Part shown: positions 37,006 through 44,382 of the stretch, piece by piece
How positions within the stretch are numbered: the stretch's first letter is position 1
Layout: each line of letters starts with the position of its first letter
Assembly: GCA_029571225.1 (NCBI GenBank)
Contig: JAKPTF010000068.1
Location: 1 to 58,561 of the forward strand
Length of the DNA: 58,561 nucleotides
Direction of reading: 5' to 3'
DNA from: Candidatus Omnitrophota bacterium
Lineage (GTDB): Bacteria > Omnitrophota > Gorgyraeia > Gygaellales > Profunditerraquicolaceae
Position numbers and translations under genes: made by a program
The notes under the pieces: model-generated
The model's input: only the letters and a program-made list of their open reading frames with translations
Told to the model about the DNA's origin: nothing
The model's database searches: none

Positions 37006-38727
37006 ATGAACCTCGATACGCTTAGACATTCCTGCTCTCACGTGATGGCCAAGGCCGTCAAACAGCTCTGGCCGGACGCCAAGGTCACGATCGGCCCGTC
37101 CATCGAGGACGGCTTCTATTACGATTTCGACAAAAAAGAGCCCTTCACCGACGCGGACCTGGCGCGGATCGAAGAGCGCATGGCCCAGATCATCAGAAAA
37201 AACGAGCCGTTCACGCGCGAGGAGCTTTCGAAAAAAGACGCGATCGAGCTTTTCACGAAGCTCGGCGAAGATTACAAGATCGAACTGATCAATGCGATCC
37301 CGGACGAGAAGGTTTCGATATACCGCACGGGGTCGGATTTTGTGGACCTGTGCCGCGGCCCGCACCTGGAATCAGCAGGCCAGATCAAGGCGTTTAAATT
37401 ATTGTCGGTCGCGGGCGCGTACTGGCACGGCATCGAGACCAACCCGATGCTCCAGCGCATTTACGGGACTTGTTTTGAAACAAAAGCGGAGCTGGACCAG
37501 CATCTTAAGGCACTTGAAGAGGCGAAGCTGCGCGATCACCGAAAACTCGGGCCTTCGTTAGAGCTCTTTGACATATATCAGGACATCGCGGGGCCGGGCC
37601 TGGTGTTCTACCAGCCCAAGGGCGCGCTCGTGCGCAAGCTCATCGAGGATTACGAGAAGACAGAGCATCTCAAGCGCGGATACCAGCTCGTCGTGACCCC
37701 GCACATCATGCAGGCGGAATTATGGATGACCTCGGGCCACTACGATTATTACAAAGAGAACATGTACACGTTCAAGATTGAGGAGAAGGAATTTGTCCTC
37801 AAGCCCATGAACTGCCCGGGGCATATCCTGATATATAAATCGAAGATCCGCAGTTACAAGGACCTGCCGATCAGGCTTTTCGAGCTGGGCACCGTGTACC
37901 GCCATGAAAAAGCGGGCGTCATGCACGGGCTTTTGCGTGTGCGCGGGTTCACGCAGGACGACGCGCATATCTTCTGCCTGCCTTCCCAGGTGCGCGACGA
38001 GATCAAAAATACCGTCGAATTCGTGTTCGATACCATGAAGGTGTTCGGCTTCGAACACATGGATATAGAGTTGAGCACGCGGCCGTCGAAGTCGATCGGG
38101 TCCGACGAGGATTGGCGCATGGCAACGGCGGCGCTTGAGGATTCTCTTAAGGTCCTCGGGCTGTCCTACGCGATCAATGAAGGGGACGGGGCCTTTTACG
38201 GGCCGAAGATCGACATCAAGCTTAAGGATGCGTTGAAGCGGTCATGGCAGTGCGCCACCGTTCAGTGCGATTTCAATCTGCCAAAACGCTTCGCCCTGGA
38301 GTATGTCGACGCCGACGGCAGCGCGAAACAACCGATCATGCTGCACCGGGTTCTTTTGGGCAGCGTCGAGCGGTTCACCGCGTGCCTCACCGAGCATTAC
38401 GCCGGCGCGTTCCCGGTATGGCTCGCTCCGGTGCAGGCGGTTGTGATACCGGTGAGGGAGGATTTCAGCGCGTACGCGCAGGAAGTCGTGGATGCGCTGG
38501 CCAAAGCGGACATCCGCGCCGAAGCGGATGCGCGCAACGAAACGCTCAATAAACGCATTCGCCAGGCCGAAGTAAATAAAGTTCCGTATATTCTGGTTGT
38601 GGGTGAACGCGAGCTGACGACGAGGCAGGTGTCGGTGCGCAAGCGTCGTGACGGCGACAGGGGTTCGATGGCGCTCGATGCCTTTATCGCACAGGTCAGC
38701 CGCGAGATTATGGACCGGACGCAGTAG
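37006..38727 (+). CDS. thrS: Threonine-tRNA ligase (lacks TGS domain)
   Basis: A 573-residue class II synthetase from the ATG at 'MNLDTLRHSCSHVMAKAV'. The in-frame ORF extension upstream reads through tRNA-Val and is not real. The editing domain has HxxxH ('HSCSHVMA') and 'CRGPHLESAG'. The catalytic core has 'MNCPGHI', 'FELGTVYRHEKAGVMHGLLR' and 'LHRVLLGSVERF'. An anticodon-binding domain follows ('QAVVIPVREDFSAYAQE'). The N-terminal TGS domain of E. coli ThrRS (642 residues) is missing. No Shine-Dalgarno fits in the six bases between the tRNA and the start codon, so translation may begin leaderless after tRNA processing. Confidence 0.96.
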   Translation: MNLDTLRHSCSHVMAKAVKQLWPDAKVTIGPSIEDGFYYDFDKKEPFTDADLARIEERMAQIIRKNEPFTREELSKKDAIELFTKLGEDYKIELINAIPDEKVSIYRTGSDFVDLCRGPHLESAGQIKAFKLLSVAGAYWHGIETNPMLQRIYGTCFETKAELDQHLKALEEAKLRDHRKLGPSLELFDIYQDIAGPGLVFYQPKGALVRKLIEDYEKTEHLKRGYQLVVTPHIMQAELWMTSGHYDYYKENMYTFKIEEKEFVLKPMNCPGHILIYKSKIRSYKDLPIRLFELGTVYRHEKAGVMHGLLRVRGFTQDDAHIFCLPSQVRDEIKNTVEFVFDTMKVFGFEHMDIELSTRPSKSIGSDEDWRMATAALEDSLKVLGLSYAINEGDGAFYGPKIDIKLKDALKRSWQCATVQCDFNLPKRFALEYVDADGSAKQPIMLHRVLLGSVERFTACLTEHYAGAFPVWLAPVQAVVIPVREDFSAYAQEVVDALAKADIRAEADARNETLNKRIRQAEVNKVPYILVVGERELTTRQVSVRKRRDGDRGSMALDAFIAQVSREIMDRTQ

Positions 38728-38740
38728 GTATTGCGGTATT

Positions 38741-38763
38741 CTCCGGCGCGCATTGCGCCGGAG
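38741..38763 (+). promoter_or_regulatory. Hairpin between thrS and infC
   Basis: CTCCGGCGC-GCATT-GCGCCGGAG is a perfect 9-bp stem-loop, 28 bases before the infC Shine-Dalgarno. No T-run follows, so it is more likely a leader or processing structure than a terminator. Confidence 0.5.
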
Positions 38764-38803
38764 GCGCAGCGTACGTGCATGCGGCCTAACAGGAGGTGGT
38801 ATT

Positions 38804-39313
38804 ATAAAAAAGTTCATTCGTGTCAACGAGCGGATCCGCGTGCCCGAGGTTCGCCTGATCGGGCCCGAGGGTAACCAGCTGGGTATCGTATCAACGGACA
38901 AGGCGAGGGAAATAGCAGTGCAGAACGAACTCGATCTGGTCGAGGTGGCTCCCCAGTCAGTACCGCCGGTATGCAGGATCATGGACTTTAGCAAGTTCAA
39001 ATACGACCAGGAAAAAAAGGAGCGGGAGGCCAAGAAGCACCAGAAGGCCGGCCGCATCAAGGAAATCCGTCTTCACCCCAACATCGACGAACACGATTTT
39101 CAGATAAAGGTAAAACAGGCGCTCGGCTTTATCAAGAAAAAGGACAGGGTCAAGGTCGACCTGTTCTTCAGGGGCAGGCAGATCGAGCATATGGACCTGG
39201 GCAGGAAGCTTATCGACAAGTTCATCGCCGATACGCGCAACGACGCCCTGCTGGAAAAAGAGCCTGCAATGGAAGGCAGGATCATAACGATGCTCCTCGC
39301 GCCCAAAAAATAG
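38804..39313 (+). CDS. infC: Translation initiation factor IF-3 with a rare start codon
   Basis: The protein starts near 'IKKFIRVNERIRVPEVRL'. No ATG, GTG or TTG exists near the beginning of the homology. A strong AGGAGG (38791-38796) precedes consecutive ATT (38801) and ATA (38804) codons, with the spacing to ATA (7 nt) best. Non-standard infC starts (AUU, AUA, AUC) are known in other bacteria and allow IF-3 to repress its own translation. The N-domain ('GNQLGIVSTDKAREIAVQNE', 'LVEVAPQSVPPVCRIMDF') and C-domain ('RLHPNIDEHDFQIKV', 'EGRIITMLLAPKK') are complete, about 169 residues. It leads the infC-rpmI-rplT operon. Confidence 0.93.
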   Translation: MKKFIRVNERIRVPEVRLIGPEGNQLGIVSTDKAREIAVQNELDLVEVAPQSVPPVCRIMDFSKFKYDQEKKEREAKKHQKAGRIKEIRLHPNIDEHDFQIKVKQALGFIKKKDRVKVDLFFRGRQIEHMDLGRKLIDKFIADTRNDALLEKEPAMEGRIITMLLAPKK

Positions 39314-39364
39314 GCCGCGGGCAGCGTCTGACAATTCGCGCATAACAGATGAGGTGATCGGGTC

Positions 39365-39565
39365 ATGAAAAAATTAAAGACGAAAAAAGGCGTTGCAAAA
39401 CGTTTCAAGCTCACCAAGAAGGGCAGGATTAAGTTCCGCCCGTCGGGCAAGAGCCATTTGAACACGAACAAGAAGGCGGATAAGCTGCGCAGGCTGCGCA
39501 AGGCGAAAACGCTTCCCAACAAAAAGGACGAGCAGCAGCTGCGGCGCATGCTGCCTTACGCGTAA
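39365..39565 (+). CDS. rpmI: 50S ribosomal protein L35
   Basis: A 66-residue basic protein. 'KLKTKKGVAKRFKLTKKGRI' and 'GKSHLNTNKKADKLRRLRKA' are the L35 signature, and the length is normal (65 in E. coli). It lies between infC and rplT, the universal order. Confidence 0.97.
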   Translation: MKKLKTKKGVAKRFKLTKKGRIKFRPSGKSHLNTNKKADKLRRLRKAKTLPNKKDEQQLRRMLPYA

Positions 39566-39576
39566 GGAGTTCGAAC

Positions 39577-39924
39577 ATGTCGAAGATCAAACACAGCGGT
39601 GCAACAAAACGAAGGAAAAAGCGTATTCTGGCGCGGGCCAAGGGGTTCAGGCTCAAGCGCTCGAAACAGTTCCAGCACGCGCGTCGCGCGGTCATGAAAG
39701 CGCTGACCTATGCATTCCGCGACCGCAAGAAGCGCAAGATCGAGTTCCGCGGCATCTGGATCGCGCGCATCAACGCGCTGTGCCGGCAGGAAGGCATTTC
39801 CTACAGCAGGTTCATCGCGGGCCTGAAGAAGGCAAAGGTGGCGCTCGACCGCAAATCGCTCGCGGCGATCGCGGTCAACGATGAGCCGACGTTCAAGAAG
39901 CTGATAGCGCTTGCCAAAAAATAA
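39577..39924 (+). CDS. rplT: 50S ribosomal protein L20
   Basis: A 115-residue protein of standard L20 length. 'RRKKRILARAKGFRLKRSKQ', 'TYAFRDRKKRKIEFRGIWIARINA' and 'YSRFIAGLKKAKVALDRKSLAAIA' match the family throughout. L20 is an early assembly protein that also represses rpmI-rplT in other bacteria. trkA follows after eight bases. Confidence 0.97.
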   Translation: MSKIKHSGATKRRKKRILARAKGFRLKRSKQFQHARRAVMKALTYAFRDRKKRKIEFRGIWIARINALCRQEGISYSRFIAGLKKAKVALDRKSLAAIAVNDEPTFKKLIALAKK

Positions 39925-39932
39925 GGCAGTGT

Positions 39933-40586
39933 ATGTATATCATTATCGTCGGGTGCGGTCGGGTCGGGTCGGAGCTGGCGAAGCTGCTTTCCGCCGAAGG
40001 GCATAACGTCGTCATCATCGACAGGTCGCCGGCGTCCTTCGGGCGGCTCGGCAATACCTTTAACGGCCTGACGCTGGTAGGCAACGGCTTCTCGCTGGAC
40101 CTGCTGCGGCAGGCGGGAATCGAGAAGGCGGACGCGTTCTGTTCTTTGACAAACGGCGACAACACGAACCTTATTTCCGCCCAGGTCGCGCGCAAGATAT
40201 TCCATGTACCGAAGGTCATCACGAGGATCTATGACCCGCGCAGGGCGAATATCTATACGGCGCTGGGGCTCGACATATTGAGCGGCACCATCCTGTTTGC
40301 GTCCATGGTCCGCGACAAAATCGTGGAAAGCCGCTTTTCGAGCTACCTCATCGAATCAAAGGATATCGGCGTGCTGGAGGTCGAGGTCAAAGACGACCTC
40401 GAAGGCAAGACCATCAACGATATCAACGTGCCCGGGGAATTCATGGTGGTGGCGCTGCGCAGGCTCGCGGGCGTTACCATTCCGGAGCCCCGCACTCCCG
40501 TCGAGAAAAAAGACATCCTGATGGCGGTCGTTAAGGTCGAAGCCCTGGAGAAGATCAAGAAGAAGCTGAACCTTTCCGGTGGGTGA
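39933..40586 (+). CDS. trkA: TrkA-type potassium channel regulator (first copy)
   Basis: A 217-residue RCK protein. An N-terminal TrkA-N Rossmann domain ('MYIIIVGCGRVGSELAKLLS', with VVIID at the end of beta-2) binds NAD(H) or ATP, and a C-terminal TrkA-C domain begins near 'IGVLEVEVKDDLEGKTI'. Such proteins form gating rings under TrkH channels. Here the gene is first of a cluster of two trkA genes, a small membrane ORF and trkH. An AAGG ribosome site is present. Only one RCK unit is present, against two in E. coli TrkA (458 residues). Confidence 0.92.
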   Translation: MYIIIVGCGRVGSELAKLLSAEGHNVVIIDRSPASFGRLGNTFNGLTLVGNGFSLDLLRQAGIEKADAFCSLTNGDNTNLISAQVARKIFHVPKVITRIYDPRRANIYTALGLDILSGTILFASMVRDKIVESRFSSYLIESKDIGVLEVEVKDDLEGKTINDINVPGEFMVVALRRLAGVTIPEPRTPVEKKDILMAVVKVEALEKIKKKLNLSGG

Positions 40587-40590
40587 GTCG

Positions 40591-41253
40591 ATGTATATCA
40601 TTATCGTAGGCGCTGGCAAAGTCGGGTATTTTCTCGCAAAACGGCTCATTGCCGGCAAGCACACGGTCAGCATCGTTGAAAAAGACAAGGCGCTGTGCGA
40701 GGATATCGCAAAAGAACTCGAGGCACTGGTTATCAACGGCGATGGGTGCGACCCGGAGATCCTCGAAGAGGCGGGAATCAAGCGGGCGGACGTCGTTGCC
40801 GCGGTGACCGGGGAGGACGAGGACAATCTGATCATATGCCAGCTCTGCAAGGAGCTTTTCAAGGTCAACCGTACGGTCGGACGCGTCAACAACCCGGATA
40901 ACGAGCGGACGTTCTCGGAGCTGGGCGTGGACGTGCCGGTCGACGCGACCATGATCATCGGCAAAATCATCGAAGGGGAAGTCTCTTTCTCCGATTTCGT
41001 CAATCTTATGTCCTTCAAGCGCGGCAAGTTATCGATCGTCCGCATCGATCTGCCTGCCAACTCGCCGGTGACCAATAAAAAGGTCAAGGATGTGCGCCTT
41101 CCGCAAGATTCCGTGCTCGTCTCGATCGTCAGGCACGATGACGTCATCGTGCCCAGGGGCGACACGGTCTTTATGACCGGGGACGACATCATCGCGATTA
41201 CCGGCGTCGGCAATGAATCGCAGTTGCTGGCGCTGTTCTACGAAAAGCTGTAA
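40591..41253 (+). CDS. trkA: TrkA-type potassium channel regulator (second copy)
   Basis: A 220-residue RCK protein from the ATG at 'MYIIIVGAGKVGYFLAKRLI'; a GTG four codons earlier is an alternative. The Rossmann motif GxGxxG and 'INGDGCDPEILEEAGIKRADVVAAVTGEDEDN' are typical. A TrkA-C domain begins near 'KLSIVRIDLPANSPVTNKKV'. It is clearly paralogous to its upstream neighbour, with the same first seven residues. The two could form a heteromeric gating ring, standing in for the duplicated halves of E. coli TrkA. Confidence 0.93.
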   Translation: MYIIIVGAGKVGYFLAKRLIAGKHTVSIVEKDKALCEDIAKELEALVINGDGCDPEILEEAGIKRADVVAAVTGEDEDNLIICQLCKELFKVNRTVGRVNNPDNERTFSELGVDVPVDATMIIGKIIEGEVSFSDFVNLMSFKRGKLSIVRIDLPANSPVTNKKVKDVRLPQDSVLVSIVRHDDVIVPRGDTVFMTGDDIIAITGVGNESQLLALFYEKL

Positions 41254-41257
41254 AGCC

Positions 41258-41377
41258 ATGAAGCCAGGGATCATCGTAAACGCCGTTCTCGGGATCGCCA
41301 CCGAGATCCTGTATGCCGTTGCCATCATGCTCGCAGCGCTGGCGACCTGCCTGGTATTTTCCGCGATAAAACCATGA
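41258..41377 (+). CDS. Small single-span membrane peptide between trkA and trkH
   Basis: A 39-residue ORF absent from the ORF track. It starts four bases after the trkA stop and its TGA overlaps the trkH ATG (ATGA). It opens 'MKPGIIVNAVLGIATEILYA', and the stretch from about residue 5 to 35 is hydrophobic enough for one membrane helix, ending in 'FSAIKP'. Its tight packing between subunit genes and host-like codon choice support translation. A role as an accessory Trk subunit, as KdpF is for Kdp, is inference. No family is recognised. Confidence 0.65.
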   Translation: MKPGIIVNAVLGIATEILYAVAIMLAALATCLVFSAIKP

Positions 41378-42882
41378 TCCTGAAGCCGAGCCTCGAGGAC
41401 GTCAAGATAATCGGGTTTTATCTGGGCAAGATAATCCTGGCCCTCGGCGCGTCCATGGCGCTGCCGCTGGCCGTGTCGCTGGCGCTGGGGGAATACAGCC
41501 CGTGCGCGGATTTCGCCATCGGGATCGAAATAGCATTGATCGCGGGACTCGTCCTCCATCGGGTCTGCCGCACGGACATGGACCTGCGCTGGATGCACGG
41601 GATGATCGTCGTGTCTCTGTCCTGGATCGTGGCGATGTTCATCGCCGCGGTGCCGCTCTATTTAAGCGGCCACTGGAGTTCGTTCTTCGATACATGTTTT
41701 GATACCATGTCGGGGTTCACGACAACGGGTTTTGTCCTTGTCCGGGACCTGGATCATATTTCCTGCGGGCATAATCTGTGGCGCCACCTTATCATGTTCA
41801 TCGGCGGCCAGGGCATGGTTATCGTTGCACTCTCGTTCTTTGTAAAAGGGGTTTCCGGGGCCTTCAAGATGTATGTCGGCGAAGGCCGGGACGAAAAGAT
41901 CCTCCCCAACGTCATACAATCCAGCAGGTTCATCTGGCTCGTCAGCATCGTGTACCTGGTCCTGGGCACCGCAGCTCTTGGCATAGCCGGCTGCTGCGCG
42001 GGCATGCGGCCTTTCAATGCGTTTTTCCAGGGCGTCTGCCTCTTCATGGCGGCGTTCGATACGGGCGGCTTTGCGCCCCACTCGCAAAGCATCGTTTATT
42101 ACCACAGCCTTGCGTTCGAGGTCATCACCATGATCATCATGATACTCGGCGGCGGCCTTAACTTCCGGCTGCATTACCACGCATGGATGGGGAACCGCCG
42201 CGAGGTCCTGAAAAATATCGAGACAAGGGCTTTTTTTATCACGGTTTTTATAACTTTTTTGATCACGGCCGCCGGCTTGAGCGGTTCGAACATATATCCG
42301 CACGCGATGGTCATGTTCCGCCGGGGTTTTTATCATTTGATTTCCGCTCATACGACCACCGGTTTTCAGACCGTGTACGGCCAGCAGTTCTTCACCGAAT
42401 GGGGAGATCTGGCCGTCGTCGGGCTTCTTCTTTCAATGATGCTGGGCGGTGCCGCGTGTTCCACGACGGGCGGGATCAAAGTGTTCAGGATCGGCCTTAT
42501 TGCTCAGGCGTTCGTCCAGGACGTGAAACGCATCCTTTCTCCGGAACGGGCGGCGGTCATACAAAAATTCCATCATGTCCGGGAGGTGTTTCTCGACGAT
42601 AAGATGGTGCGTTCGACGCTGATCATCACGTTCGCATATCTTATTTTCTACGGGGCCGGTTCGCTTATCGGCATGCTGTTCGGATACCCGTTTTTGAAGT
42701 CCCTGTTCGAGTCAACGTCCGCCGCTGCGAATATCGGGCTGTCGAGCGGCATTGTCTCGCCGGCAATGCCCGCGGTTTTAAAGGCGACGTATATCGTCCA
42801 GATGTGGGCAGGCCGGCTCGAGTTTATGTCAGTGTTGACCTTGCTGGGATTCTTCGTTGCGGCAATAAAGGGGAAACGATGA
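41374..42882 (+). CDS. trkH: TrkH family potassium uptake protein
   Basis: A 502-residue membrane protein of the SKT superfamily with four repeated helix-P-loop-helix units. Selectivity-filter-like loops include 'TMSGFTTTGFVLV', 'FDTGGFAPHS', 'SAHTTTGFQTV' and 'SAAANIGLSSGIVSP'. 'MFIGGQGMVIVALSFF' and 'GGAACSTTGGIKVFRI' are TrkH signatures. It imports potassium with gating by the TrkA proteins encoded just upstream. Its last codons overlap the next gene (ATGA). Confidence 0.95.
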   Translation: MILKPSLEDVKIIGFYLGKIILALGASMALPLAVSLALGEYSPCADFAIGIEIALIAGLVLHRVCRTDMDLRWMHGMIVVSLSWIVAMFIAAVPLYLSGHWSSFFDTCFDTMSGFTTTGFVLVRDLDHISCGHNLWRHLIMFIGGQGMVIVALSFFVKGVSGAFKMYVGEGRDEKILPNVIQSSRFIWLVSIVYLVLGTAALGIAGCCAGMRPFNAFFQGVCLFMAAFDTGGFAPHSQSIVYYHSLAFEVITMIIMILGGGLNFRLHYHAWMGNRREVLKNIETRAFFITVFITFLITAAGLSGSNIYPHAMVMFRRGFYHLISAHTTTGFQTVYGQQFFTEWGDLAVVGLLLSMMLGGAACSTTGGIKVFRIGLIAQAFVQDVKRILSPERAAVIQKFHHVREVFLDDKMVRSTLIITFAYLIFYGAGSLIGMLFGYPFLKSLFESTSAAANIGLSSGIVSPAMPAVLKATYIVQMWAGRLEFMSVLTLLGFFVAAIKGKR

Positions 42883-43364
42883 AACTCTGCGCAGGCGCGA
42901 TGATTTGTGCGGCTGTTCTCATCGCCGGCGCCAGGGCATGTCCGGCCCAAGCAATATCGAGCGCAGAGCTCATCTCGCAGTCGCGGGATTTCGACGGTAA
43001 AAACGTGACGTATGCCGGCGAGGTCATCGGCGACGTAATGCGGCGCGGGGATCACGCCTGGATCAACATCAGCGACGGCGCCGGTGCAGTGGGCGTCTGG
43101 GTACCATCTGACCTGGCGGCGCGTATTTCCCAGACGGGTGATTTCAAACATACCGGGGACACGGTCGAGGTAGTGGGCATATTCAACAGATCGTGCGTTG
43201 AGCACGGCGGCGACCTTGATATTCACGCCAGGGAGCTTCGGATTATCGCCGCCGGCAAGCCCCGCATGACCTGTAGCTTGAATAAGGTAAAAAAAGACTG
43301 GGCGGTTAAACTGTTAGGAGTTGTTGCGATCGTATGGATATTGACGCTGTTAAAAATGCGCTGA
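42879..43364 (+). CDS. Exported OB-fold protein with C-terminal membrane anchor
   Basis: 161 residues from the ATG at 'MKLCAGAMICAAVLIAGARA', a likely signal peptide ending near 'ACPAQA'. The middle ('DFDGKNVTYAGEVIGDVMRR' ... 'AWINISDGAGAVGVWVP' ... 'GDTVEVVGIFNRSC') resembles the OB-fold of tRNA_anti-like or YgiW-type periplasmic proteins. A hydrophobic C-terminal stretch ('AVKLLGVVAIVWILTLLKMR') could anchor it. It overlaps both trkH and pheS, so it is probably part of the same transcript. Function unknown. Confidence 0.7.
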   Translation: MKLCAGAMICAAVLIAGARACPAQAISSAELISQSRDFDGKNVTYAGEVIGDVMRRGDHAWINISDGAGAVGVWVPSDLAARISQTGDFKHTGDTVEVVGIFNRSCVEHGGDLDIHARELRIIAAGKPRMTCSLNKVKKDWAVKLLGVVAIVWILTLLKMR

Positions 43365-44380
43365 TACAGGAACTGGATGCGGTGCGGGCAGCCGGTGAGC
43401 TGGAGGCTTTGCGGGCCAAATACCTTGGCAGAAAGGGAGTGCTGGCTGATCTGACCGGGTCTATCCCGTCTTTGCCCCCGGAACAGCGCGGGGCGTTCGG
43501 CAAAAGAGTCAACGAGCTCAAGGCCTCGATGGCCGCTTTGTTCGACGAAAAACAAAGGGCCCTGGGAATCGCTCCGGCAGGCCGCGCGGCCGAAATGCCC
43601 GACATGGGCATGCCCGGGATTGCTCAGGATGTGGGCAGACTCCATGTCCTGACGCAGACCATCAACGAGATATGCGATATATTTGTCCGCATGGGCTTTT
43701 TGATTGTCGATGGGCTCGAGGTCGAGACGGAATACAACAATTTCACCGGTTTGAACATCCCCCTTGAGCATCCGTCGCGGGAGGCCTTTGACACGTTCTA
43801 CCTCAAGGACCTGGATGCGGCTGCCCTCGGCAGGCCGGCTTCCGACGGCAAGCTGCTTTTGCGGTCGCAGACCTCGTCGGTTCAGATCTCGGTCATGAAA
43901 GAGCGCAAACCGCCGCTGGCAGTGGTCGCGCCGGGGCGCGTGTACAGGCCCGATGCGGTGGACGCGTCGCACTCGTTCATGTTCCATCAGATAGAGGGCT
44001 TCCTGGTGGACAAGGATGTGAAGTTCTCCGACCTTAAGGGGACGCTCGAATTTTTCGCTAAAGCCGTGTTCGGCCAGGATATCAGGATGCGGTTCAGGCC
44101 GCATTTCTTCCCGTTCACCGAGCCGTCCGCGGAGATAGACATTTCCTGCATCATCTGCAAAGGCAAAGGATGTTCCGTGTGCGGCAAAAAGGGGTGGCTT
44201 GAGATCCTCGGCTCAGGCATGATACATCCCAACGTGTTCACCAACGTCGGGTACGACCCGAAGAAATACACCGGTTTTGCGTTCGGCATGGGCGTCGAGC
44301 GCATCGCCATGCTCAAATACGGCATCAATGACATACGCCTGTTTTACGAGAACGATCTGCGGTTCCTGCGGCAGTTTTAA
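43334..44380 (+). CDS. pheS: Phenylalanine-tRNA ligase alpha subunit
   Basis: A 348-residue class II synthetase subunit, with an N-terminal coiled-coil ('ELEALRAKYLGRKGVLADL') and catalytic core: 'LLRSQTSSVQISVM', 'VVAPGRVYRPDAVDASHSFMFHQIEG' and 'FAFGMGVERIAMLKYGINDIR'. A Cys cluster ('CIICKGKGCSVCGKKGW') sits before motif 3, as in many bacterial PheS. The start overlaps the preceding gene by 31 bases. It works as an alpha2-beta2 enzyme with pheT, two bases downstream. Confidence 0.96.
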   Translation: MDIDAVKNALIQELDAVRAAGELEALRAKYLGRKGVLADLTGSIPSLPPEQRGAFGKRVNELKASMAALFDEKQRALGIAPAGRAAEMPDMGMPGIAQDVGRLHVLTQTINEICDIFVRMGFLIVDGLEVETEYNNFTGLNIPLEHPSREAFDTFYLKDLDAAALGRPASDGKLLLRSQTSSVQISVMKERKPPLAVVAPGRVYRPDAVDASHSFMFHQIEGFLVDKDVKFSDLKGTLEFFAKAVFGQDIRMRFRPHFFPFTEPSAEIDISCIICKGKGCSVCGKKGWLEILGSGMIHPNVFTNVGYDPKKYTGFAFGMGVERIAMLKYGINDIRLFYENDLRFLRQF

Positions 44381-44382
44381 TT

